Of a stretch of DNA of 40,760 bases, positions 1 to 7,700 are shown in pieces (position 1 is the stretch's first letter; each line of letters opens with the position of its first letter). This DNA comes from Rothia terrae (GTDB lineage Bacteria > Actinomycetota > Actinomycetes > Actinomycetales > Micrococcaceae), in contig NZ_JAAXPV010000021.1 in NCBI RefSeq assembly GCF_012396615.1, forward strand, positions 1-40,760, written 5' to 3'. The notes under the pieces were generated by a model. The model had not been told where the DNA came from and did no database searches. It saw only the letters and a program-made list of their open reading frames with translations. The position numbers were made by a program, and so were the translations under genes.

Positions 1-529
1 CAGTGTAAAATGTACTTGGGTCATGTAAAAGTCCTCCTGGGTATGTTTTTGTCGTTAAAAACATTGTACCGTAAAAGGACTGTTATATGGCCTTTTTACT
101 TTTACACAATTATACGGACTTTATCAAAAAATTGCAATAAAAATATAAATTTACTTTTTTTATTTTCAAAAACAGAAAAAGAGCGGTATTTTGTAGGGTG
201 TATTCAGCTAATTTACCGTTGGGTAGTTTATGTATTTTTTATCTTAGCTATTCGCAGCCTCTTGCTGAAGGGGATGGCGCCTATGAAGGCTCAACGTGGC
301 AGGTTTGAGCTGGGTATCGCCGTAAGGTGCAAGTCGGTGCAGCTGTGGTGGATGAGGGGAGTCTTGCCTGATGTAGCCTATTATTCCGGCGGTGAGCGGT
401 GACAAAACAATGGGCTCGGGCTGGCGGTGAATGGGATGATGCGAGGAAAACGCTGGGTTTACCTGCTATTGAAGGGTGTGTTGGGAGAGATGGGTGAGAA
501 CTGGTGGCTTCTGTATTTTTGTTGAAACA
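1..529. other. AT-rich gene-poor left edge with short repeats
   Basis: No gene can be supported here. The first 110 bases carry two imperfect direct copies of a roughly 18-base unit (4-21 and 24-42, both starting TGTAAAA and ending TGGGT). They also carry an inverted pair, GTGTAAAA at 3-10 and TTTTACAC at 100-107, and a further GTAAAAGGAC at 71-80. Clustered short repeats like these resemble the terminal regions of some insertion sequences, but no transposase is visible, so this is only a possibility. Bases 110-240 are extremely AT-rich. Bases 250-520 return to ordinary composition but show no convincing coding frame. A 130-codon open frame at 10-402 has an atypical composition and no recognisable family. 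Confidence 0.4.
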
Positions 530-577
530 AAAAACGGGGGGGGGGGCACTCAGAAAATCTGAGTGACCCCCGTTTTT
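530..577. terminator. Probable bidirectional terminator with an 11-G tract
   Basis: An 8-bp stem (547-554 with 558-565, loop AAA) is extended by a G tract on the left (536-546, eleven G) facing only five C (567-571) on the right. AAAACG and CGTTTT form the outer ends, so T runs are available in both directions. It lies about 130 bases past the 3' end of the broken Tat-substrate gene on the minus strand and probably ended that transcript. The uneven G and C tracts suggest expansion of the G run by slippage. Confidence 0.7.
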
Positions 578-708
578 ATCTAGCTCAGCTATTGAAGCGC
601 CAGGTGTCTGATACGTCTGCGCTAAAACGTCATAGCGATCAGTGATAAGAAATGTAGTACATGACTACGGTTAGCTTCTGGTGTTTGATGAACAGGAGGC
701 TATGAGGA

Positions 709-1628
709 TTAGCCAATCTGAACAGGAGCTGAGAAGGACTTGAGGCCGGTGGTGTTTGCAATACCAGTGATGCGGTACTTCTTGCCACCTGAAGTGTATT
801 CCAGATTGAAAACACCTTTGGTTACAGGAATCGTTGGGGTATGAGTAGCTGCGTAGGGTGAGGTTGGCGTTTGAATATTCTTAGATTCAAAAATTGCCAG
901 GGGTGTACTGCCCAGTCGAATACCCTTACAGCCGTTGCCGCCATAATTGACCAGCTCTGTATTTGCTACAGCGGCATCGCCAGTGTGGGTTACAGCCCAT
1001 GAGCTGGCACAGAGGTGCCACCGAAAAGATCGGTGCCGGAGTGCTTTTCAACGTACTTGGTACCAGAAATGTAGGTGTGGTTGGTCCAGTTAGCCGTTAG
1101 GCGTGCTGAAGAACCTGCAGAGGTCCAAATCTTATCAACGCCGCCAAAGTCGGTGGTGTTGATTAAGCGGGATTCGGAATTTGTTGCGGGGACATCGCTG
1201 TATTTAGCGGTGGTGCCTGACTGGTAAGCGGGTAGGAAGTTGCAGCCGGTAATAGTTGCGTAAGAAGTAGTACATGCAACGTTGGTTATGTCGGTGGTGT
1301 GACCGTTGCCTGGATCGTAAGAACCAAATTCGTACCAACGTGTATTGTTGGCATCGTTATCAACTCGGTTGGGCGTCCAGATGGTGTAGTTGATTGCGGT
1401 GATAACGGTATCGGCAGGCAGGTTGATGACCGTTGCTGATCCGTCGAAGGTGCGGTACTGAACGCCTGAGGCTGAGCCTCAAGCGATGTTTGAGTTGACC
1501 GGTAAATCCAGCATGCTTGGGTCGCATTTTGATGATGCGTAAGCGGGAATGGCTGTGGTTGCTGCCACTGCGGGTACTGCTCGCGCTGCTCCTTTGGTGA
1601 GGGATCGTCGCGAAACTCCTGTGCTCAT
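709..1628 (-). pseudogene. Broken gene for a Tat-exported protein of unknown function
   Basis: Read on the minus strand from ATG at 1628, the frame begins with a twin-arginine signal: residues SRRSLTK, then an Ala-rich hydrophobic stretch, then a likely cleavage site after AYA. The frame is closed by TGA at 1479-1481 after about 49 codons. It then continues open in the same frame for about 155 codons. Near 1005-1015 the reading frame must shift by one base, after which it stays open to TAA at 709-711. With both lesions repaired the product would be about 306 residues: exported, rich in Thr, Asn and Gly, with several Cys, and no domain I recognise. The stop could come from a single C-to-G change (TCA to TGA) inside a GGCTCAGCCTCAGGC context. 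Two independent lesions favour a true pseudogene, but sequencing error cannot be excluded. The ribosome-binding site is weak (AAAAAAGA). Confidence 0.75.
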
Positions 1629-1692
1629 GTTATCTTTTTTCTACCAGGGGGATTTCTCGGCTCACGCACCCCAATAGTGTTCGCCGATAGTA

Positions 1693-1717
1693 TAAAGTTT
1701 GCTTAGTATAAACTTTA
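1693..1717. promoter_or_regulatory. Inverted repeat upstream of the Tat-substrate pseudogene
   Basis: TAAAGTTT at 1693-1700 and AAACTTTA at 1710-1717 form an 8-bp inverted repeat with a 9-base spacer. It overlaps a direct repeat, TAGTATAAA at 1688-1696 and 1704-1712 (16-base period). It lies 65-90 bases upstream of the broken gene on the minus strand, in a strongly AT-rich stretch, so it could be an operator over its promoter. No regulator can be named. Confidence 0.35.
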
Positions 1718-1819
1718 CCCCTTGTTATATTTAGACTTCAATTTAATGTGAAGTGAAAAAGATAACTTTACTTATTTAAACTTGAAATAAAACATAAGTG
1801 TACTTGTTTAAATTATTTC

Positions 1820-1862
1820 AAAAATAAAAGAAGAGGGATGTTTGTTGAAAACACCCCTCTTC
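1820..1862 (-). terminator. Rho-independent terminator of fadD
   Basis: Arms at 1830-1843 and 1848-1862 pair (GAAGAGGG and TGTTT against AAACA and CCCCTCTTC). Read on the minus strand, the stem is followed by TTTTATTTTT. It lies 20 bases past the fadD stop codon. Confidence 0.85.
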
Positions 1863-1882
1863 ATTGCCGTTGAGTAACTTAT

Positions 1883-4285
1883 TTACTTCTTGCTATTGGT
1901 GTCCTTGCTATCAGCAGGCGTCGACTCAACCTGAACCCAGTCGCCCTGACCCTCGGTGCGCTGTGACGCATAGTCTTCGCCCTCGGGTACCAACGACATG
2001 GACGCGGTCGCCGGGGACGTCTGCCCTACAATCACCTCGTGCTCTGCACGTGAAGGCTTCTCAGACCCGACAGGCTCAACCACGGTAATATCTGCGGGTG
2101 CCTCTGAGGCATCGGGCTGAGCTGACGGCTGCTCGGTAAAGTCCGCGGAATCTTCATCCAACGGCTCTGAGGCGGGAAGCCCCGTTACAACCTGCTCAAC
2201 CTGCTTGGACTCGCCCAACAGACCTGCAGCAGCCGCGTCCTCATCGGTCACAGCAACCCAAGTCTCGCCGTCTACATCTAGCGTCTCTTCAATAGGGGTT
2301 TCTGCATCATCGGTAGCTTTAGCATTCTTGGAAGAATACTTCTGTACCTTCTCGCCAAACTCGTGCAACTTCTCGGCTGACTCAGCTTTAAAGGCCTGGT
2401 ACTTTTCATTCCGCTCAGCGCGGTACGCCTGGAACTTCTCACTGCGCTCATTCATTGATTCGCGAGTGCGGTTGTACATATCTTCAATGTACGAGCTGAA
2501 ATCTTGCAGAACCTGCGGACGACGAACCTTCATAGACGGAGTCAAATGCCCTTCTTCTTCGGTGAAATCTTTATCGGTGATGCGGAACTCGCGAATTGAC
2601 TCAGCCTTAGAAACAAACGCGTTGGCTTCATCAATAAACTTCTGGATTGCTTCGCGCACCGTAGGGTTGGTGGACGCTTCCTTAGGCGTGAGCGTGCGCG
2701 GCAGTCCAAGATGCTCCAGCTCATCGGGCAATACTTCAGGATCGAGCGTGACCAATGCTGAAATAAACGGCTTCTCATCGCCCACCAGCATCGCTTGGCT
2801 CACCAAGGGAGAAGTGCGAATGTGTTCTTCAGCAGGAGCCGGAACAACATTCTTACCGCCGGCGGTCACAATAATCTCTTTCTTGCGACCAATGATAGTT
2901 AGGTGGTTATTCTCATCGATGCGCACAAAGTCGCCGGTACGTAGCCAACCATCTTCGGTGAATGCCACCTGATCTTCTTCGGGGTTATTGTAGTAGCCCG
3001 AAATAACGCCGACGCCTTTGACCTCGAGTTCGCCGTCTTCAGCTAAGCGGACGCTATTGCCGGGGATAAGCGTTCCTACATCACCGATTGCAAAATCGCG
3101 GATGCGACCCACCGCCAGTGGAGCGGTGGTCTCGGTGAGGCCGTAACCTTCGACTACCTGAATACCAACTGCGTGGTAGAAGTGACCCAGGAGCGGTGCT
3201 AGGCGTCCACCACCGGATACAGCGAACTTCACGACACCGCCCATAGCATTGTGGAGCTTCGAGTAAACGAGTTTCTGATAGAAGCGGTACTGCATCTCTA
3301 GCTTGAGCGGAACATTGCCGGCAATCTTTGCCTTAGACCACGCAATGGCGACATCGATGCTGCGGTTGAACAGAGTCGAGTTCAGCTTGCCGCCCTTTTC
3401 GGCCTTCTTAACAGCTCCTTCGAAGATCTTCTCGAAAACGCGCGGCACCACCAGTAGCATGGTGGGTTTAAAACTGTCCAAGTCGCTTGCCAAGTTTTTG
3501 ATATTCGGGCTGTGACCAACGACCACACCAGCGTCCAGTGCCAGTACCTGAATAAGGCGCGCTAGAACATGTGCCAGCGGCAAGAAAATAATCGTTGAAT
3601 TGGTCTCGTTAGCGATTTCAGGAATCGTGAGCTTGGTGTTTGCTGAGAGCCGCACAAAGTTACCGTGAGAGAGAGGGCAACCCTTGGGGCGTCCGGTAGT
3701 ACCAGAAGTGTAAACAATCGTGGCGATATCATCGAGAGTACGGAAGGCACGACGCGCCTCCACCTGCTCATCGGTAATATCAACCGCATCCTGCTCCAGA
3801 GTCTGCAGATCCCCGCGGTCCATCACCCACATGAATTCCAGCGCGCTCAAATCTACGTCTGTGTTCTCAAGGTTGCGAGCCTTTTCAATGGTTTCAGCAT
3901 TGGAATCTTTTTCAACAATGACTGCCTTAGCACCTGAATGAGAGAGTGCCCAACCAGCCTGCGCAGCAGATGACGTCTCGTACACAGGAACGGAAATCGC
4001 ACCGGCATACCAAATAGCGAAGTCAACCAGCGCCCACTCAAAACGTGTGCGGCTCATAATGCCCACGGCATCACCGGGTTCAATGCCGGCTGCCATCAGA
4101 CCTTTTGCAAGCTTTACCACCTGGGCTTTGAACTCTGTGGCGCGTACGTCCTGCCAGTTACCCGGTGATTTTTGGACGCGGTACAGCACCGGGTTAGAGG
4201 AATCCTCAACCTTGCGTTCCAAAATGGTGGTGATGTTCTGAGCCGGGTCGGTCAAAACAATTTGCGGTGAATTTATTTCTTGCAT
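1883..4285 (-). CDS. fadD: Long-chain fatty-acid--CoA ligase with long acidic tail
   Basis: Activates long-chain fatty acids to acyl-CoA through an acyl-adenylate, feeding lipid synthesis or beta-oxidation. The 800-residue product has the complete adenylate-forming core: YTSGTTGRPKG near residues 192-202, GYGLTETT near 380-387, the GWLRTGD hinge near 446-452, and GRKKEII with TAGGKN near 466-479. The core ends near residue 620. It is followed by about 60 residues of charged heptad-like sequence rich in YQAF and EK, and then an acidic, low-complexity tail to 800. Ordinary family members stop near 600 residues. The start is taken at ATG 4285, with AGAGG five bases upstream; a TTG one codon earlier is too close to that site. 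It sits 8 bases behind an alpha/beta hydrolase, so the two are probably co-transcribed. M. tuberculosis FadD15 lies in a comparable neighbourhood. Function of the core is secure; the tail is unexplained. Confidence 0.93.
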   Translation of the reverse strand: MQEINSPQIVLTDPAQNITTILERKVEDSSNPVLYRVQKSPGNWQDVRATEFKAQVVKLAKGLMAAGIEPGDAVGIMSRTRFEWALVDFAIWYAGAISVPVYETSSAAQAGWALSHSGAKAVIVEKDSNAETIEKARNLENTDVDLSALEFMWVMDRGDLQTLEQDAVDITDEQVEARRAFRTLDDIATIVYTSGTTGRPKGCPLSHGNFVRLSANTKLTIPEIANETNSTIIFLPLAHVLARLIQVLALDAGVVVGHSPNIKNLASDLDSFKPTMLLVVPRVFEKIFEGAVKKAEKGGKLNSTLFNRSIDVAIAWSKAKIAGNVPLKLEMQYRFYQKLVYSKLHNAMGGVVKFAVSGGGRLAPLLGHFYHAVGIQVVEGYGLTETTAPLAVGRIRDFAIGDVGTLIPGNSVRLAEDGELEVKGVGVISGYYNNPEEDQVAFTEDGWLRTGDFVRIDENNHLTIIGRKKEIIVTAGGKNVVPAPAEEHIRTSPLVSQAMLVGDEKPFISALVTLDPEVLPDELEHLGLPRTLTPKEASTNPTVREAIQKFIDEANAFVSKAESIREFRITDKDFTEEEGHLTPSMKVRRPQVLQDFSSYIEDMYNRTRESMNERSEKFQAYRAERNEKYQAFKAESAEKLHEFGEKVQKYSSKNAKATDDAETPIEETLDVDGETWVAVTDEDAAAAGLLGESKQVEQVVTGLPASEPLDEDSADFTEQPSAQPDASEAPADITVVEPVGSEKPSRAEHEVIVGQTSPATASMSLVPEGEDYASQRTEGQGDWVQVESTPADSKDTNSKK

Positions 4286-4293
4286 CAAAGCCT

Positions 4294-5040
4294 CTATCGG
4301 GATGAATTATCGAGCTCTTCGATGAACTCTAATGAACGGGCAAAAATCGTGGGTGCATCGTAATCAAGTGTGGCAACGTGGTAGCTGTTATCCAAATGTA
4401 CGACGCGAGTGTGCGGGAGACACTGTCGCAGGTGCTCCACCGAGCTTACCGGAATGACATGGTCTTCACGGGATTTAAAAACCAAGACCGGGCAGATAAT
4501 AGACCTCAGCGATCTACGCGCCTCCTTACCCAGTAGATGCAACTGCCGAACGGACAGAAGCGGAGTCGCTTGATAGCCATGCTCATCGGTATCTGGTTTT
4601 TTGATGTCAGATCCAATGGCATCTAGCGCGGGAGTGAACCTGGCGAGTAGGTGAGCGAACCGCATCGTTGGCTTCATATCCTTCACAAAAGGATTGACTA
4701 CAATCACGGCATCGACATCGCGTCGAGCTGCTTGCACCAGAGCCAAGGTGCCACCCATCGACAACCCAAACACGACTACCTTGCGTTTGCGTTGTTGCAG
4801 ACGCCAATACGCCTGATCAACCGCCTCAACCCAGTCCTGATAGGAATAAGTATCCATATCCTGCCAGGTTGTTCCGTGCCCGGGTAAAAGAGGCATCTCA
4901 ACGGCGTAGCCGCGATCAGCAAAAAACTCAGCGACAGGACGCATCGAAAAAGTAGAGCCGGTAAAACCATGAAGAACAAGCACGCCCACTGAAGAATCCG
5001 TGGCGTGAGACATCGGCTCGTGTAAGGATAATGGGTCCAT
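4294..5040 (-). CDS. Alpha/beta hydrolase, carboxylesterase or monoacylglycerol lipase type
   Basis: A 248-residue single-domain serine hydrolase. The oxyanion motif HGF is at residues 24-26, and the nucleophile elbow GLSMGG puts the catalytic Ser at 94. The acid is Asp193 in SREDHVIP and the base is His221 in NSYHVATLD. The arrangement matches small esterases of the Est30 and monoacylglycerol-lipase type, which cleave short- or medium-chain esters or monoglycerides. No signal peptide is visible, so it should be cytoplasmic. The start ATG has GAAGAGGAA 5-6 bases upstream. It is the first gene of a minus-strand pair with fadD; released fatty acid could be the substrate of the following ligase, which is an inference from position. 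The exact substrate cannot be read from the sequence. Confidence 0.88.
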   Translation of the reverse strand: MDPLSLHEPMSHATDSSVGVLVLHGFTGSTFSMRPVAEFFADRGYAVEMPLLPGHGTTWQDMDTYSYQDWVEAVDQAYWRLQQRKRKVVVFGLSMGGTLALVQAARRDVDAVIVVNPFVKDMKPTMRFAHLLARFTPALDAIGSDIKKPDTDEHGYQATPLLSVRQLHLLGKEARRSLRSIICPVLVFKSREDHVIPVSSVEHLRQCLPHTRVVHLDNSYHVATLDYDAPTIFARSLEFIEELDNSSR

Positions 5041-5318
5041 AGTTCCTCTTCAGCTCTGGGCTCTTAACGGTGAATTCTACGAAATTAACTGCACCATATT
5101 ATTTCATGAGATACCCCAGAAAAATAACGCAACACCGCCGCAGTTTAGTATCTGAACATTGCACCACTCACCGGTATCGCTAGAGCTCACGTAACCTTGC
5201 AAACCAACACATTCGCAACCGCCCAAAATAAGCTAAAGTGGACGCGTACGATGACGCAATAAACGAGCGTACAACACCAAAGAGAACACTCTTTCTCGAT
5301 ACAACAAACGAGGTCACC

Positions 5319-6065
5319 ATGCTGTACATGTTCCTGAAGAAAGCTTTCGTAGCGCCCCTCATGAAAGCGCTTTATCGCCACGAAGTGACCGGTCTTCAGA
5401 ACCTCCCACAACACGGGCCAGCAATTATCGCCAGCAACCATCTTGCTTTTGGTGACTCAATTTTTATCCCTCTAGCGAGCCCTCGACAGGTCAACTATCT
5501 TGCTAAAGCGGACTACTTCACCGGTACCGGTATCAAGGGCAAAATCGTTAAAAGTTTCTTTACCGGCGTAGGGCAAATTCCTGTCAACCGTGAAGGCGGT
5601 ACCAAGAGCGCATCGGCTGTGGAGCTTGGTCTCAGCGCCCTGCGCGATGGCAAGTTCCTGGGTATCTACCCCGAAGGCACACGCAGCCCCGACGGACGCA
5701 TTTACCGTGCCAAGACAGGTGTGGCAAGACTCGCTCTGGAAAGCAAAGCACCCGTTATCCCTGTAGGACAGATCGGTACTAGCGACGTTCAGCCGGTGGG
5801 TTCAAATGCTGTAAAGCTTCGTAAAAACGGTCAAAAAATCACCGTCAAAACCATCATCGGCGAACCCATTGATCTCAGCCCTTACTACGACACGAAGGAT
5901 TCCTACGAAACCCTGCGAACCGTCTCAGACCTCATTCTGAGCGAAATCCAAAAACTCTCGCAGCAGGAGTACGTTGATGTCTACGCATCCAGTGTTAAGA
6001 ACCTGATGAAAAAAGAAGGCATCTCGGCCGAAGAAGCAGTACAAAAACTTACTAAAAACAAATAA
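5319..6065 (+). CDS. plsC: 1-acyl-sn-glycerol-3-phosphate acyltransferase family protein
   Basis: Transfers an acyl chain to lysophosphatidic acid to make phosphatidic acid, at the inner face of the membrane. The 248-residue product has the family's NHxxxxD signature (NHLAFGD, near residues 39-45) and the EGTRSPDG phosphate-binding motif (near 128-135). The open frame extends upstream to GTG at 5238, but ATG 5319 is preferred: it has GAGG five bases upstream, and the protein then begins directly with the hydrophobic N-terminus normal for the family. It is transcribed divergently from the hydrolase-fadD pair. M. tuberculosis Rv2182c occupies the same position relative to aroG and pknL. An acyltransferase with another acceptor is possible, since the family is broad. 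Confidence 0.9.
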   Translation: MLYMFLKKAFVAPLMKALYRHEVTGLQNLPQHGPAIIASNHLAFGDSIFIPLASPRQVNYLAKADYFTGTGIKGKIVKSFFTGVGQIPVNREGGTKSASAVELGLSALRDGKFLGIYPEGTRSPDGRIYRAKTGVARLALESKAPVIPVGQIGTSDVQPVGSNAVKLRKNGQKITVKTIIGEPIDLSPYYDTKDSYETLRTVSDLILSEIQKLSQQEYVDVYASSVKNLMKKEGISAEEAVQKLTKNK

Positions 6066-6115
6066 CTGCATCTCATGTGATGAACAGCGAAAGTGAAACT
6101 TGGCCCAGGCCACAC

Positions 6116-6121
6116 TAGAAT
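6116..6121 (+). promoter_or_regulatory. Candidate -10 element of aroG
   Basis: TAGAAT lies about 110 bases before the aroG start. A weak GTGAAA sits 17 bases upstream as a possible -35. This would give a leader of roughly 105 bases that holds the hairpin and small ORF described separately. The prediction is weak. Confidence 0.35.
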
Positions 6122-6147
6122 CGCTACACACAGGCGTCCCACAGCAG

Positions 6148-6237
6148 ATGCAAACGTGCCCGAGCCAAAGACATGCACACAACGAGCCGCTTTGGCGCGG
6201 GCATACACAAGACGTTACAAGGACACAATTTTCATGA
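6148..6237 (+). promoter_or_regulatory. aroG leader: strong hairpin and overlapping 29-codon upstream ORF
   Basis: Arms at 6158-6170 and 6190-6202 (GCCCGAGCCAAAG against CTTTGGCGCGGGC) pair over 13 positions with one mismatch and a 19-base loop. An ATG at 6148 opens a 29-codon frame whose TGA (6235-6237) overlaps the aroG ATG as ATGA, a layout that permits translational coupling. The frame contains one Trp codon (6193-6195), located in the descending arm. No good ribosome-binding site precedes the small ORF, so its translation is uncertain. Confidence 0.4.
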
Positions 6238-7595
6238 GCATTAACCCCGCACCTGAAACCCACCATGCCCCCGCGCTCGATGAATGGCGAAACCTGCACA
6301 TCGACCAGCACCCGCAGTGGGCTGACCACCCTGATTTTACGAACGTCATCAGCGAACTTGAAGCTGTACCCCCGCTGGTTTTCGCGGGCGAAGTAGACCG
6401 CCTGCGATCACAGCTAGCTGAAGTTGCAGAAGGACGCGCATTCTTCTTGCAGGGCGGAGACTGTGCTGAAACCTTCGGAGGCGCAACTGCCGATAAAATT
6501 TCAGCACGCGTTAGAACTCTGCTTCAGATGGCCGTCGTACTGACTTACGGCGCGTCCCTTCCCGTGGTGAAGATGGGCCGCATGGCGGGGCAGTTCTCCA
6601 AGCCGCGCTCATCAAACGATGAAACCCGTGGCGATATCACCCTGCCGTCCTTCCGCGGTGAAATGGTCAACGGCTTTGACTTCACCGCTGAGTCTCGCGT
6701 CCACGACCCCAACCGTATGTTGCAGGGTTACCACACCAGCGCGTCAACCCTTAACTTGATTCGCGCTTTCACCACCGGCGGTTTTGCTGATCTGCGTTCG
6801 GTACACAACTGGAATAAGGGCTTTACTTCTAATCCCGCTCACTCACGCTACGAGTCACTGGCACGAGAGATTGATCGTGCGATTAAGTTCATGGATGCGT
6901 GCGGTGCAGACTTCAACGCACTGAAGGCAACTGAGCTGTACACCGGGCACGAAGCTCTGCTGCTTGATTACGAGCGTGCCCTGACCCGCATCGACTCACG
7001 CACCGAGCAGCCCTACGGAACTTCTAGCCACTTTTTGTGGATCGGTGAGCGTACCCGCGGTCTTGAGGACGCTCACGTGAACTTCCTGTCGAAGGTTCGT
7101 AACCCGATTGGTGTGAAGCTTGGGCCTACAACCACCGCTGAAGACGCCATTAACCTTATCGACAAGCTGGATCCCAACCGCGAACCCGGACGTCTGACCT
7201 TCATTACTCGTATGGGCGCTGGCAAGATTCGTGAAAATCTGCCTGCCATCGTTGAGGGTGTTCAGCGAGAGGGCGCCAAGGTGGTGTGGGTGACTGACCC
7301 CATGCACGGCAACACCATTTCTGTACCCTCCGGCTTCAAGACCCGCCGTTTTGACGATGTAGTGGATGAGGTCAAGGGCTTCTTTGAGGTGCATGAAGCG
7401 CTGGGTTCTTTCCCCGGCGGTATTCACGTAGAGATGACGGGCGACGATGTGGCTGAGTGCTTGGGCGGTTCTGATCCCGTGGATGAGTCAGCGTTCGCTG
7501 ATCGTTACGAGACCCTGTGCGACCCTCGTCTGAACCATCGCCAGTCACTTGAAATTGCTTTTATGGTGGCTGAGTACCTTTCAGCGCGCAAGTAA
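6234..7595 (+). CDS. aroG: 3-deoxy-D-arabino-heptulosonate 7-phosphate synthase, class II
   Basis: Condenses phosphoenolpyruvate with erythrose 4-phosphate, the first step of the shikimate pathway to aromatic amino acids, folate and menaquinone. The 453-residue product matches class II (plant and actinobacterial type) enzymes throughout. LQGGDCAE contains the metal-binding Cys, KMGRMAGQFSKPRS is a substrate-binding segment, and GLEDAHVNFLSKVRNPIGVKLGP and DPMHGNT supply phosphate and metal ligands. The start is ATG 6234, with AAGGA about 10 bases upstream and a typical MSINPAPE N-terminus; the open frame extends further up without coding character. It converges with pknL, separated by a bidirectional terminator. 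In M. tuberculosis the homologous aroG is also next to pknL. Confidence 0.97.
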   Translation: MSINPAPETHHAPALDEWRNLHIDQHPQWADHPDFTNVISELEAVPPLVFAGEVDRLRSQLAEVAEGRAFFLQGGDCAETFGGATADKISARVRTLLQMAVVLTYGASLPVVKMGRMAGQFSKPRSSNDETRGDITLPSFRGEMVNGFDFTAESRVHDPNRMLQGYHTSASTLNLIRAFTTGGFADLRSVHNWNKGFTSNPAHSRYESLAREIDRAIKFMDACGADFNALKATELYTGHEALLLDYERALTRIDSRTEQPYGTSSHFLWIGERTRGLEDAHVNFLSKVRNPIGVKLGPTTTAEDAINLIDKLDPNREPGRLTFITRMGAGKIRENLPAIVEGVQREGAKVVWVTDPMHGNTISVPSGFKTRRFDDVVDEVKGFFEVHEALGSFPGGIHVEMTGDDVAECLGGSDPVDESAFADRYETLCDPRLNHRQSLEIAFMVAEYLSARK

Positions 7596-7619
7596 GACTT
7601 GACTCGACGCCATAAAAGA

Positions 7620-7657
7620 GGGGCGGTTTTCATTGGCAGAGATGAAAACCGCCCCTT
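7620..7657. terminator. Bidirectional terminator between aroG and pknL
   Basis: A 14-bp perfect stem, GGGGCGGTTTTCAT at 7620-7633 with its complement at 7642-7655, encloses an 8-base loop. TTT follows on the plus strand, and CTCTTTTATG follows on the minus strand. It sits between two convergent genes. Confidence 0.88.
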
Positions 7658-7700
7658 TCGTGCGTCCTGCTTGTGCATTTTAGGCTTATGGTGATGAAAG

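Noticed and set aside
10..402. 130-codon open frame in the AT-rich left edge
   Set aside because: Unusual composition, no ribosome-binding site, no family resemblance, and the first part lies in a repeat cluster.
2205..2972. 255-codon frame antisense to fadD
   Set aside because: It is Ser-rich shadow coding opposite the well-defined fadD core and tail.
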